Below are positions 50,918 through 59,064 of a stretch of DNA of 64,000 bases, piece by piece. Made by a program: the position numbers and the translations under genes. The notes under the pieces were generated by a model. It was not told where the DNA came from. It searched no databases and worked only from the letters and a program-made list of their open reading frames with translations. How positions within the stretch are numbered: position 1 is the first letter of the stretch; each line of letters begins with the position of its first letter. The stretch is from NCBI RefSeq assembly GCF_000403845.2, contig NZ_KE159567.1, positions 690,911-754,910 of the forward strand. Reading direction: 5' to 3'. Source of the DNA: Eubacterium sp. 14-2 (GTDB taxonomy: Bacteria > Bacillota > Clostridia > Lachnospirales > Lachnospiraceae).

Positions 50918-51802
50918 ATGATATATGAATTAAATAACGAAGAACTGACGGTACGGTTTTCCACACTGGGGGCAGAGATGGTTTCTCTGAAAAGTAATAA
51001 AACAGGACAGGAATATCTCTGGCAGGGAGATGAGCGGTACTGGGGCCGGCGTTCCCCGGTGCTTTTTCCCATTGTGGGAAGGCTGAAAGAAAATAAGTAC
51101 AGATATGAAAACCGGGAATACCGGATGTCTCAGCATGGATTTGCCAGAGATATGGAATTCAGCTGTACGGAGGAAAACCAGGAGGAAATCTGGTTTTCTC
51201 TGGACGCCACACCCATGACCAGAGAGAGTTATCCTTTTGATTTCAGGCTGGAAATCGGCTATGTCCTTCAGGGGACAGAAGTGACGGTGAAGTGGAAAGT
51301 GATCAGTCAGGAAAAAAAGAAGGAGATGTATTTTTCCATCGGAGGTCATCCGGGATTTTACTGTCCTCTGAGGGAAGGAGAACAGCAGGAAGATTACAGT
51401 ATCTGGCTGGATGGAAAAGACGAGGTGATATTTTCCAGAGCCAGTCTGGAGACAGGGCTTATGTACAATGGCAAAAACATGATGAAACTGTCCGGAGGCA
51501 GGCGTCTTCTGCAGGAAGGATTTTTTGATGAAGGGGCCTATATTATTGAAGACTATCAGGTGAGCAGGGTTGGACTGGCAGACCCGGAAAACCGTCGGTA
51601 TCTGACCGTATCTTTTCAGGCGCCCCTGGTGGGAATCTGGTCTCCGGAGAAAAAGAACGCGCCCTTTGTGTGCATAGAACCCTGGTATGGAAGATGTGAC
51701 CGGGAGACCTTTGAGGGAACCCTTAAAAACCGTGAATGGAGCAACAGACTGGGTCCGGGAGAAGTGTTTGAGCGGTCCTGGCAGATTCGTGTAGAACAGT
51801 AA
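50918..51802 (+). CDS. aldose 1-epimerase family protein (LacX-like)
   Basis: Galactose-mutarotase-fold protein (294 aa). Conserved sugar-site residues appear in SPVLFPIVGRL, SQHGFARDMEF, GGHPGFYCPL and VCIEPWYG. The LacX-like subgroup has an undefined aldose or sugar-phosphate substrate. AGGAGGAGG gives a very strong ribosome site. It stands alone between the EAL gene and superoxide reductase. Confidence 0.88.
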   Translation: MIYELNNEELTVRFSTLGAEMVSLKSNKTGQEYLWQGDERYWGRRSPVLFPIVGRLKENKYRYENREYRMSQHGFARDMEFSCTEENQEEIWFSLDATPMTRESYPFDFRLEIGYVLQGTEVTVKWKVISQEKKKEMYFSIGGHPGFYCPLREGEQQEDYSIWLDGKDEVIFSRASLETGLMYNGKNMMKLSGGRRLLQEGFFDEGAYIIEDYQVSRVGLADPENRRYLTVSFQAPLVGIWSPEKKNAPFVCIEPWYGRCDRETFEGTLKNREWSNRLGPGEVFERSWQIRVEQ

Positions 51803-51917
51803 CAGGCCGTATGAAAGTTGCAGTCCGGCAGAATAAAAGAAGATGAAATATGGGCATACTGTTTAATACAGCCAATTAGGAAATCAAATAATGTTCAGAA
51901 GTAAAGGAGAAGCTGAT

Positions 51918-52286
51918 ATGAAATTTTTCAAGTGTAAGGAATGCTGTACAACAGCAATGGAACTTGTGGCAGGAGAACATGATGAGGCGAAGGTTTTTCA
52001 GGAGCTGAAGGCCAATTCCACAGACGCTGCCGGTGAAAAACATGTTCCGGTTGTGGAGAAAAAGGGCGATACGGTTGTGGTGAAGGTAGGAGAACTGGAA
52101 CATCCCATGCTGGAAGCCCATTATATCATGTGGATTTATCTGGAGACAGACCGGGGCGGAATGCTGCGGAAACTTATGCCCGGAGAGAAGCCGGAAGCAG
52201 AGTTTGTTCTGCCTGCCGGAGAGAAACCGGTAGCTGCCTATGAATACTGCAATCTTCATGGCCTGTGGGTGGCGGAAATTAAATAA
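51918..52286 (+). CDS. superoxide reductase (desulfoferrodoxin/neelaredoxin family)
   Basis: Superoxide-detoxifying non-haem iron protein (122 aa). The catalytic Fe(His)4Cys site is visible: EKHVPVV, LEHPMLEAHYIMWI and YCNLHGLW. The N-terminal desulforedoxin-like part has KCKECC but no second Cys pair, so the extra rubredoxin-type iron centre is probably absent. AAGGAG precedes the ATG at 51918; the upstream extension lacks a site. It pairs functionally with rubrerythrin (47327). Confidence 0.9.
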   Translation: MKFFKCKECCTTAMELVAGEHDEAKVFQELKANSTDAAGEKHVPVVEKKGDTVVVKVGELEHPMLEAHYIMWIYLETDRGGMLRKLMPGEKPEAEFVLPAGEKPVAAYEYCNLHGLWVAEIK

Positions 52287-52296
52287 GATATTGATG

Positions 52297-52336
52297 ATGC
52301 GGCCGCATTGGAATTTTATCCGGTGCGGCCGTATTT
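52297..52336 (+). terminator. terminator after superoxide reductase
   Basis: GC-rich stem GCGGCCGCA/TGCGGCCGT around a 12-base loop, followed by a T-containing run. Confidence 0.7.
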
Positions 52337-52413
52337 ATGTATGGCGGTGACGGATACTCTGGGGATACGGAAGAGACGCACCAGGTGTTCTTTTGTGCAA
52401 ACTGCCGCCTGGT

Positions 52414-52564
52414 ACTGGTTAGACCAGAAAACATGATAAATTAATAACAAATTTCCGGGGGAAAATTCAGTAGAAGTGCTGAGAATGCAAGGGAAATTAT
52501 TAAAAAACTTGAAAAATTATAAAGAAAGTGTTAAAATTTTATCAAATAACTGGTCAGACCAGTT
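52414..52564 (+). promoter_or_regulatory. two FadR/GntR-like operators upstream of the DUF5692 gene
   Basis: AACTGGTCAGACCAGTT at 52548-52564 is a perfect 17-bp palindrome. A second site, ACTGGTTAGACCAG at 52414-52427, differs at one central base. TGGTnnGACCA-type dyads are recognised by FadR-family GntR regulators. The proximal site is 69 bases before the start codon, over the likely -35 region. No GntR gene is in the window. The rest of 52337-52632 is AT-rich without a gene. Confidence 0.6.
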
Positions 52565-52632
52565 GAAATTTATACCTTATTAAAGGGTAGCAGTTCAACA
52601 GCACAGTGAAAGAATGAAGGAGGATATGTGCT

Positions 52633-53691
52633 ATGTTATTTCAAATCTATGGTGAAAACGCCATGTATCAGTTGCTTGGCTGGGTGATGGTATTTGCCGG
52701 GCTGGTCATCTGTAATGAAATTGCCCGCCGCTCGAAAGCAGGAGGAATTTTCTTTTTCCTTGTACTGCCTGCAGTTTTGACGGTATATTTCATTGCCATT
52801 GCAGTGGGAGCTTCTTCCGGAGCAGAATGGGCCGTTAATAATCAGACTCATCTCTACATGGGCGGATGGTTCCATTATGCGAAGCTGTATGCAGCAGCAG
52901 CCGGTTGTGTGGGCTTTATGATGCTCAAATACAAATGGAGTATCGGTAAAACAGAGTGGTTTAAAGCGTTTCCTTTTGTGATTGTGGCAATTAATATTCT
53001 GATTGCGGTGGGTTCCGATTTTGAATCTGCCATCAAAGGTGCGCAGGCTCTGGCAGAGACAGGATCCAGATACTGGTTTTCCAACGAAGGCGTATGGCGC
53101 TACGGTGGATGGTGGAACTGGGTAAATGGTATTGCAGGAATCATCAACATTTTCTGTATGACAGGCTGGTGGGGAATTTACACCTCCAAAAAGAAACATG
53201 ATATGCTGTGGCCGGATATGACCTGGTGTTTCATTATTGCGTATGATCTCTGGAATTTTGAATATACATACCTGAATCTTCCTACCCATTCCTGGTACTG
53301 CGGTTTTGCATTGCTGCTGGCTCCCACTTTTGCAAACAAATTCTGGAACAAGGGCGGATGGATTCAGAACCGTGCCAATACGCTGGCTACCTGGTGTATG
53401 TTTGCTCAGGTATTCCCGCTGTTTCAGGTCAGCGGCAGATTTTCCGTACTTCCGACGCTGTACGGACCGGGATATGCAGACGGTATGGCACTGACCAATT
53501 CCACCCAGCCCGCTTTTGCAGATCCAAGGGCACAGGGAATTGTGGCTCTGATTGCACTGGGTGCCAATGTAATCTGCCTTACTGCCATTATCAAACGTGC
53601 GGTGGAGCAGAAAAAGAATCCGTACAAAGAGGAAATCTTTACCGATCAGGAGGATTTTCAGATTGCAATGGCAAGGGCGGAAGAGCAGTAG
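52633..53691 (+). CDS. polytopic membrane protein of the DUF5692 type
   Basis: Integral membrane protein (352 aa) with about nine hydrophobic segments and many Trp residues (GVWRYGGWWNWVNGIAG, FCMTGWWGIYTSKKK, WPDMTWCFIIAYDLWNFEYTYLNLP). From memory this matches DUF5692, a family of unknown function. AAGGAGG lies 8 bases before the start. The FadR-like operators upstream suggest control by a metabolite-sensing regulator. Confidence 0.75.
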   Translation: MLFQIYGENAMYQLLGWVMVFAGLVICNEIARRSKAGGIFFFLVLPAVLTVYFIAIAVGASSGAEWAVNNQTHLYMGGWFHYAKLYAAAAGCVGFMMLKYKWSIGKTEWFKAFPFVIVAINILIAVGSDFESAIKGAQALAETGSRYWFSNEGVWRYGGWWNWVNGIAGIINIFCMTGWWGIYTSKKKHDMLWPDMTWCFIIAYDLWNFEYTYLNLPTHSWYCGFALLLAPTFANKFWNKGGWIQNRANTLATWCMFAQVFPLFQVSGRFSVLPTLYGPGYADGMALTNSTQPAFADPRAQGIVALIALGANVICLTAIIKRAVEQKKNPYKEEIFTDQEDFQIAMARAEEQ

Positions 53692-53706
53692 GAATTACTG
53701 TTTTTC

Positions 53707-53762
53707 ATTCTAATAGGGAAGACCCTGTCGCGCTAAAGCGTGACAGGGTCTTCCTGTAGAAT
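53707..53762 (+). repeat. palindromic repeat P5
   Basis: Best member of the family. GGAAGACCCTGTC pairs with GACAGGGTCTTCC around CGCTAAAGCG, with outer ATTCTA/TAGAAT. It lies 16 bases after the DUF5692 stop and can end its transcript. Copy C of the 170-bp repeat starts 12 bases later. Confidence 0.8.
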
Positions 53763-53773
53763 AAAAAATAATT

Positions 53774-53943
53774 ATGCGCAGGGTCTGCCCCAGCGAAGCG
53801 AGGGTACTCGCACAAGAGGTAAAATATTGCTTCGCAATTGTGCTAAAACGCGATACGTTCAGCATACTGCGTATGCTCTGACGCACCGCAAATGGCGCAG
53901 CAAACCGTCCAGGTCCCTTATGAATGAGGGACCTGGACGGTTT
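53774..53943 (+). repeat. 170-bp dispersed repeat, copy C
   Basis: Same length as copy A and nearly identical over the first 128 bp (one mismatch seen). The terminal hairpin (53902-53918/53927-53943) has arms AAACCGTCCAGGTCCCT/AGGGACCTGGACGGTTT. Compared with copy A, several positions changed on both arms so that pairing is kept. It lies between convergent genes, like copy A. Confidence 0.85.
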
Positions 53944-53964
53944 GAATGTAATGTGTGAAATCTT

Positions 53965-55113
53965 TTACGGTGGGGCCGCCGGGGCAGAACAGCTTTTGTC
54001 TATCAGGCTCACATAGGGGTAGACGCGATGAAAGCCCCGGTTTGAGGCGAAGAGGAAATACCCCAGGCCAAACAGCAGAAACAGCATCAGAACACGGCGG
54101 TACGTCAGGGAAAATTTTCCCACAGTTCCCGGTTTTTCACGGAAAGAGTGAATCAGTTCCGGAATGGCAGTCAGGGAGAACACAAAGGGATAGATGGCAA
54201 ACCGCTCCAGGATAAAGTGTTTTGTGATAAATAATGTAATCAGAAACTGATACAGGGCGCTGTTCTGAAAAATTCTGCCCTGAGGGGAATCACCCAGCCG
54301 GTTTCGGAACAGATAAATAAGCAGACAGTAAACGCCGGAGGGAATCACATAGTCAAATCCGTTGGAATTCCAGAAGTAACCACCCTGATAAGCGGCATAT
54401 TTTACGGGAAGGAAGGGGACAAGGAGCTGAAACAGAGGATCAAAGAAAAGATATACCAGTAAGACAGCACCCGTCAACAGGCCCATGGATTTCCGGCTGA
54501 ATTTCAGGGGAAGCAGGAAGTACAGAGGATACAGGAACAGCAGTGAGTTGTGGAAGAGGCCGCCTGCTGCCATAAAAAGGGTAAAGGGCAGCAGCTTCCT
54601 GTTTTTCAGGTAAGGATAAGCCAGCATGAAAAAGGCGGTGGCAATGGACTGGCGGATCAGATTCATGTTGTATGCCAGAAACTGCAGGGTAATGTAGAGG
54701 TACGCACTCAGCCATGGAAGTCTGGAAAAGCGGTAAATAAACTGCATGGATACAGCCATCAGAAAAATATTTATGATAAGCAGAAAGAGGGGAAAGGGAC
54801 AGCCGGCCAGGGAAAAGAGCCTGCATATCACATAATAGAGGGGTTCTTCCGGGTAAATGAGGAAAATATCATCAAAGGACCAGCCGGATACAAAGGTATA
54901 AATGTCCCGGTAGGAAAAATAATCAAATCCGATGGCATAGCGGAAGGACGCCAGAAAGGTAAATATCAGAAAAGCAGCAGCCAGACATAAGGCAGCTGCT
55001 TTCTTTTCGTTTGGTACATCGTAATTTGTATTATTACGGAAGAGTATATTTTTTTCTGACAAAATATATCCCAGTCCGGTAAGGATGGAGATGGTAAAAT
55101 AATAAACAGCCAT
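53965..55113 (-). CDS. EpsG family polysaccharide polymerase-like membrane protein
   Basis: Polytopic protein (382 aa) with about ten membrane segments. The pattern FRYAIGFDYFSYRDIY, then NLIRQSIATAFFML and GGLFHNSLLFLYPLYF is typical of EpsG/Wzy-type proteins that polymerise extracellular polysaccharide. The ATG at 55113 has AAAGGAA upstream; the longer frame has no site. It follows two exported proteins and a glycosyltransferase on the same strand, so this may be a surface-polymer locus. Confidence 0.82.
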   Translation of the reverse strand: MAVYYFTISILTGLGYILSEKNILFRNNTNYDVPNEKKAAALCLAAAFLIFTFLASFRYAIGFDYFSYRDIYTFVSGWSFDDIFLIYPEEPLYYVICRLFSLAGCPFPLFLLIINIFLMAVSMQFIYRFSRLPWLSAYLYITLQFLAYNMNLIRQSIATAFFMLAYPYLKNRKLLPFTLFMAAGGLFHNSLLFLYPLYFLLPLKFSRKSMGLLTGAVLLVYLFFDPLFQLLVPFLPVKYAAYQGGYFWNSNGFDYVIPSGVYCLLIYLFRNRLGDSPQGRIFQNSALYQFLITLFITKHFILERFAIYPFVFSLTAIPELIHSFREKPGTVGKFSLTYRRVLMLFLLFGLGYFLFASNRGFHRVYPYVSLIDKSCSAPAAPP

Positions 55114-55266
55114 GATAATTCCTTTCTTTTCCTGTATCTGCGCGGATTTGAAGTTCACTGCCCCGCAGTGCGCCGACACAAAGAACTTCATGGCGCATTC
55201 TTTTATCTATATACTGCAGCAGATGGGCAAATTATTTAATCAGTCTGCTATGTCAGAATCCTGATT

Positions 55267-55848
55267 TTACTGAATGGATGTTTTTCTTACCACAAAGGTA
55301 GGCGTTACGTTAAATGTGGCGCTTTCGGATACGTCCTGGCCCAGAGTACCCACTACATAGAGGGCTCCGTCCTGATTTGCGTCCAGAATCAGCACATTCA
55401 TTTCGTCTGTCTGATTCTGCTGCAGCCATCTGGTATTAGCCAGATCCTTTGGCATTTCGTTTGCAACTTCTTCCTGTTTCAGACCGATGGCAATCTGGTG
55501 GGCATTGACTGCGCCGGTGTTGCTCCAGGTTGTATTTTTCAGCTTGCTGATGTCGATTCTGGTGGAAGCCACGTCTACCTGAACCGGTACATTGGAGTTA
55601 TTTTTCACATTGATTCTGGGAGAAATAACTTTGTTCTGGGTGGAAAGGCTGTTGCTGATGTTAAAAGGAACAAAGGTAGGCATGGTAACTGTGAGAATGG
55701 TTGGTTCCACGGTTCCTACCATTTCCACCTGTCCGGAACCTCCAACAGGAATATCCCTGGTGGAAGCTGGCTCAGCGGCAAACGCAGTTGAGGAAAAGAG
55801 CAGGCATGCTGCCAGTACAAGCTGTAAAAACATGGTTTTTTTCTTCAT
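55267..55848 (-). CDS. secreted protein, possible surface or matrix component
   Basis: 193 aa with a clear signal peptide (MKKKTMFLQLVLAACLLFSS, cleaved near AFAAE). The mature part is beta-rich: VEPTILTVTMPTFVPFNI, RINVKNNSNVPVQVDVAS and a C-terminal ATFNVTPTFVVRKTS. The alternation recalls secreted Ig-like or WxL-type domains and camelysin/TasA-like matrix proteins, but no family can be fixed. AGGAGGT precedes the start. It is 57 bases after the gene for a membrane-anchored partner. Confidence 0.65.
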   Translation of the reverse strand: MKKKTMFLQLVLAACLLFSSTAFAAEPASTRDIPVGGSGQVEMVGTVEPTILTVTMPTFVPFNISNSLSTQNKVISPRINVKNNSNVPVQVDVASTRIDISKLKNTTWSNTGAVNAHQIAIGLKQEEVANEMPKDLANTRWLQQNQTDEMNVLILDANQDGALYVVGTLGQDVSESATFNVTPTFVVRKTSIQ

Positions 55849-55905
55849 ATGTATACCTCCTGTCCCCATCTGCCGCAGTATGATAGCGTAGTTAATCGGG
55901 CGGTG

Positions 55906-56415
55906 TCAGTTCTGTACCGTAATGGTAATCTGGGCTCCCGTCTGTCCGATATATTCCCCGCTGTCCTCCTCATAAGCCAGGAAGTAAGCGGTGGCGTCGT
56001 AGGTTCCCTTTTCCAGAACCTTGTCAAGTTTGACATTTTCAATATAAGTTCCCGGTTTTAAATATCGGGAAGCATAAATTTCTTCGTCTGTTTCATTAAT
56101 CAGAATGCTGACCCGCAGGAGTTTTGCATTGTTTCCAGGGTTTTCAATCAGAAGATTGCCTTCTGAAGTCCCGTTCAGAAAAACCGGGGAGGTGTTGATG
56201 GAAAATGCAATCATGCTGCGGTCCAGAAGATTCTGCAGCTCTTTTCTGCGTTCATCTACGTCTACACCCGGCATAATGCCGGCGGTGGCATTGTCATCGT
56301 ATAAAAGATCCTCATCATCTTTTCCGGTAAACAGAAAATAGCAGACAGCAATGGTCAGGATAAGGAGCAGAAGTATTCCCGCAATAATCAGGGCTCGTTT
56401 TTTACCTTTACTCAT
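55906..56415 (-). CDS. membrane-anchored extracellular protein, unknown
   Basis: 169 aa: one transmembrane segment (about 8-30, ALIIAGILLLLILTIAVCYFLF), a linker with DDNATAGIMPGVDVDER and a beta-rich extracellular domain (INTSPVFLNGTSEGNLLIEN ... GTYIENVKLDKVLEKG). AGGAGG lies before the start. It is first in the run with the secreted protein at 55267, and both may build one surface structure. The promoter and activator-like repeats at 56466-56550 lie directly upstream. Confidence 0.65.
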   Translation of the reverse strand: MSKGKKRALIIAGILLLLILTIAVCYFLFTGKDDEDLLYDDNATAGIMPGVDVDERRKELQNLLDRSMIAFSINTSPVFLNGTSEGNLLIENPGNNAKLLRVSILINETDEEIYASRYLKPGTYIENVKLDKVLEKGTYDATAYFLAYEEDSGEYIGQTGAQITITVQN

Positions 56416-56465
56416 AAGTTTGTTTCCTCCTGTTCTTTTGTTGGTGTAAATTGTTTGTTTTTATC

Positions 56466-56550
56466 AGTATATATCGAAAATTGATTAAATTCAAGGAAAA
56501 TTAGTCGACAAAATGCCTTATAATTCGACAATTTATGAAATTATTCGACA
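56466..56550 (-). promoter_or_regulatory. promoter with three 20-bp-spaced repeats
   Basis: Minus-strand promoter TTGAAT (56494-56489), 17-bp spacer, TATACT (56471-56466). Upstream of the -35 lie three direct repeats of TCGACA (plus-strand reading) at 56505, 56525 and 56545, exactly 20 bp apart, two of them within ATTCGACAATT. A phased array next to the -35 fits a DNA-binding activator contacting one face of the helix. The regulator is unknown. Nothing else is seen in 56416-56700. Confidence 0.6.
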
Positions 56551-56700
56551 ATTATAGGAGGGATTTTTTTGGATGAAAGAAATTTTTAGAATGATAGAAT
56601 TTTTAGAATAAAAGAAATTTTGAAATGGAATCAATATGAAAATAACGGAATTTTTCAGAGAACAGATGGTGTGATCAGATTGCAGACGCCCGTGTCTGCA

Positions 56701-57879
56701 TCAGAGACCGGAAATAATTTCCAGAAGCGTGCAGGCACGGTTTTTCCAGGTATGATGAAGGGAAGCATTCTGGTATCCTTTTTCGGCCATGGCTTCAGCC
56801 TCCCTGGGGTGCTCCAGAAGCCAGCAGACGTTTTGGCTGACGGATTCGGAATGTTCCAGTGTGAAAGCCATGGAGTCCTGTCCTTTTTGAAGGATTTCTT
56901 CCAGATAATCTGAGTAATCGGTTACCACAGCACAGCCCTGGAGCATACTGTTGAAAATTCTGTCGTGAGCGCCTTTTTTAAACCAGGGCATTATGTTGAC
57001 GGAAATTTTTGCATGTCTCATCCGCACAAGGCAGGTACGGGAATCCTGCTGTCCTGCCAGAATCAGGTTTTGCGGGCAGCTGCAGCCGGACAGCTCCCAG
57101 TCTTTTCCCAGGACCAGAACAGGAATGCCCTGCTCTGCCAGAGATAAAATGATGTTCCGGCGAAACCAGGAACGTACATATAAATCAATAAATGTCATGC
57201 TGTGGAGACAGGAAAGAAGCTCCTGTCCGTTAATCTGAGGAAATTCCTTTTTCAGTCTGGAGATCAGAACCTGCTCCATGGGCTGGTCAGGACGGTTGAG
57301 AAATTCCTGTATGATATCGAAATAAAATTCTCTGCTTTCCTGGTCCATATTCCGGATATGGCGGATCAGATTTTCCGGAGCGGCATAGTTTCCGGCAAAT
57401 ATTACGTCTGTCTCACGTTCCCCGTATGGAATCCTCTGTTCCGGGAGTATGGTGCCGGCCAGAGGCAGAAAATGTACTTTGCCGTATTCCGGATAAAATT
57501 GTTCCACAAAGGCCTGATGGTCCCGGTCGATGCAAAACAGGGTGAGAAAGCTGCGGCGCAGGGAAAGCTGGCGGAAATAATACATTGGATGATCCACCAG
57601 AATGCAGCAGGTTCTGATTCGGTACTGCTCCCAGAGAGAAGTGTGTGTTCCGCACAGGAACTGGGATTCTCCGTTCAGGCCGATAAAATTAAAAGTAAGA
57701 AGTACCGTGTGTTCCAAATCCCGGAAGGAAAGGAATGTTTCCCGGCTGTCAAGAGGAGATTTCATATCCCAGAACCAGGTTTCCAGTCCCTGTTCCTCCA
57801 GGGCTTCTGCCAGCTGCTGAGAGAAAAAGGTCAGAGTTTCTATGGGGCCTCTGATAAAAATAATACGGGATGGGTTCAT
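56701..57879 (-). CDS. glycosyltransferase-like protein (DUF3880/CgeB type)
   Basis: 392-aa cytosolic protein with a two-domain layout of GT-B glycosyltransferases. The C-terminal part has GKDWELSGCSCPQNLILAGQ, then SVNIMPWFKKGAHDRIFNSMLQGCAVVTDYSDYLEEIL, the nucleotide-sugar-binding pattern of CgeB-like enzymes. CgeB is a spore-maturation glycosyltransferase in Bacillus, but the family is broad. Sugar and acceptor are unknown. It lies upstream of the surface-protein genes on the same strand. Confidence 0.78.
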   Translation of the reverse strand: MNPSRIIFIRGPIETLTFFSQQLAEALEEQGLETWFWDMKSPLDSRETFLSFRDLEHTVLLTFNFIGLNGESQFLCGTHTSLWEQYRIRTCCILVDHPMYYFRQLSLRRSFLTLFCIDRDHQAFVEQFYPEYGKVHFLPLAGTILPEQRIPYGERETDVIFAGNYAAPENLIRHIRNMDQESREFYFDIIQEFLNRPDQPMEQVLISRLKKEFPQINGQELLSCLHSMTFIDLYVRSWFRRNIILSLAEQGIPVLVLGKDWELSGCSCPQNLILAGQQDSRTCLVRMRHAKISVNIMPWFKKGAHDRIFNSMLQGCAVVTDYSDYLEEILQKGQDSMAFTLEHSESVSQNVCWLLEHPREAEAMAEKGYQNASLHHTWKNRACTLLEIISGL

Positions 57880-58040
57880 TTGAAAAAGCTCCTTTCCAGA
57901 TGGTATCTGTCTCTTTTATTACGATTATAGCACCTGGCATCTGTATTTGCCAGCGAGGATTCTTTCTTGTTTTTTTCTGTATTCAGTGTCATAATGAGGA
58001 AAGAAAACATATAACAGGGTATATCGGATGGGAGGAACTT

Positions 58041-58955
58041 ATGGCGTTACGGGGACTGATTCTGTCTTTGGGAGAAATGAATACGGCCGGGCCGGAGGAT
58101 TTGGAACGGTTTGTGATGGAGGATGGGCTGACGGAACTTCTGGACGGAATTTACCGTTACGGAGTGCAGATTGTCAATCTCGATATGTTTCAGGCGGATA
58201 CCGGAGAAAAACTTAAGGTGGTACTGGAACTGCACCGGCTGGAGCCTGAGGACTGCCTGCTGCTGGGGGCCGCGGACAGAACCCTTGCCCTGGCAGAAGA
58301 ACTGGATATTGCCGCAGTGGGATACCGAAATCCCCTTCTGCCGGGGCAGAGCCTTTCCGGTCCGCTGATACAGATAGAAGGATTTGAAGAAGTGGATTTT
58401 TATTTTCTGGAACGGATGTATCAGAGAAAATATGGGCTTCCCTGGACGGTGATTGAAACAGAGCGATGCTTTTTGCGGGAAATCATGCTGGAGGACCTGG
58501 ACACACTCTACGAGCTGTATCAGGGCGCCGGAATTACAGATTATATCGACAGATTGTATGAAGACAGGGAAAAGGAGGAAGAATATACCAGAGCGTATAT
58601 TCAGAACATGTATCTGTTCTATGGGTACGGTATCTGGACAGCAGTGGAAAAATCCACCGGAACCATTATCGGCAGAGCCGGGCTGAATAACCGGGAGATT
58701 CACGGAAAACCGGCCCTGGAGCTGGGGTACGTCATAGGGAAAGATTTTCAGAACCGGGGATATGCCACAGAACTGTGCGAGGGGATTCTGCAGTTTGCGC
58801 AGGAAGGGACAGAATTTGAGGAAATTCACTGCCTGATTGAAAAAGAAAATAAGATTTCCATTCATCTGGCGGAAAAACTCGGTTTTTCCTGGAAGGAAGA
58901 AGTCAAAATTCAGGGAAAGAACATGCAAAGGTACACGAAAACGTTGCATTTTTAG
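58041..58955 (+). CDS. GNAT acetyltransferase with N-terminal HAD-like domain
   Basis: 304-aa fusion. Residues 1-130 resemble a HAD-fold protein (LGAADRTLALAEELDIAAVGYRNP), but the nucleophile Asp motif is not seen, so it may only bind. Residues 145-300 are a RimJ/RimL-type GNAT domain (CFLREIMLEDLDTLYELYQ ... LELGYVIGKDFQNRGYATELC ... KISIHLAEKLGF) that uses acetyl-CoA. GGGAGGAAC lies before the ATG at 58041; the longer upstream frame reads through a promoter-like gap. Substrate unknown. Confidence 0.82.
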   Translation: MALRGLILSLGEMNTAGPEDLERFVMEDGLTELLDGIYRYGVQIVNLDMFQADTGEKLKVVLELHRLEPEDCLLLGAADRTLALAEELDIAAVGYRNPLLPGQSLSGPLIQIEGFEEVDFYFLERMYQRKYGLPWTVIETERCFLREIMLEDLDTLYELYQGAGITDYIDRLYEDREKEEEYTRAYIQNMYLFYGYGIWTAVEKSTGTIIGRAGLNNREIHGKPALELGYVIGKDFQNRGYATELCEGILQFAQEGTEFEEIHCLIEKENKISIHLAEKLGFSWKEEVKIQGKNMQRYTKTLHF

Positions 58956-59064
58956 ACAAAATTATTTATAATGTAGATTATCTGTATATGAGGAACAGAT
59001 ACAGATAATCTGACTCAGATAAATTTATGGAAGATGAGAGAACCTGCGGGATGGAGTAGTGCAT

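Noticed and set aside
56505-56550. CRISPR array
   Set aside because: Only three short 6-10-bp repeats at 20-bp phase and no cas genes; the promoter context indicates operator sites. No other CRISPR-like array is seen.
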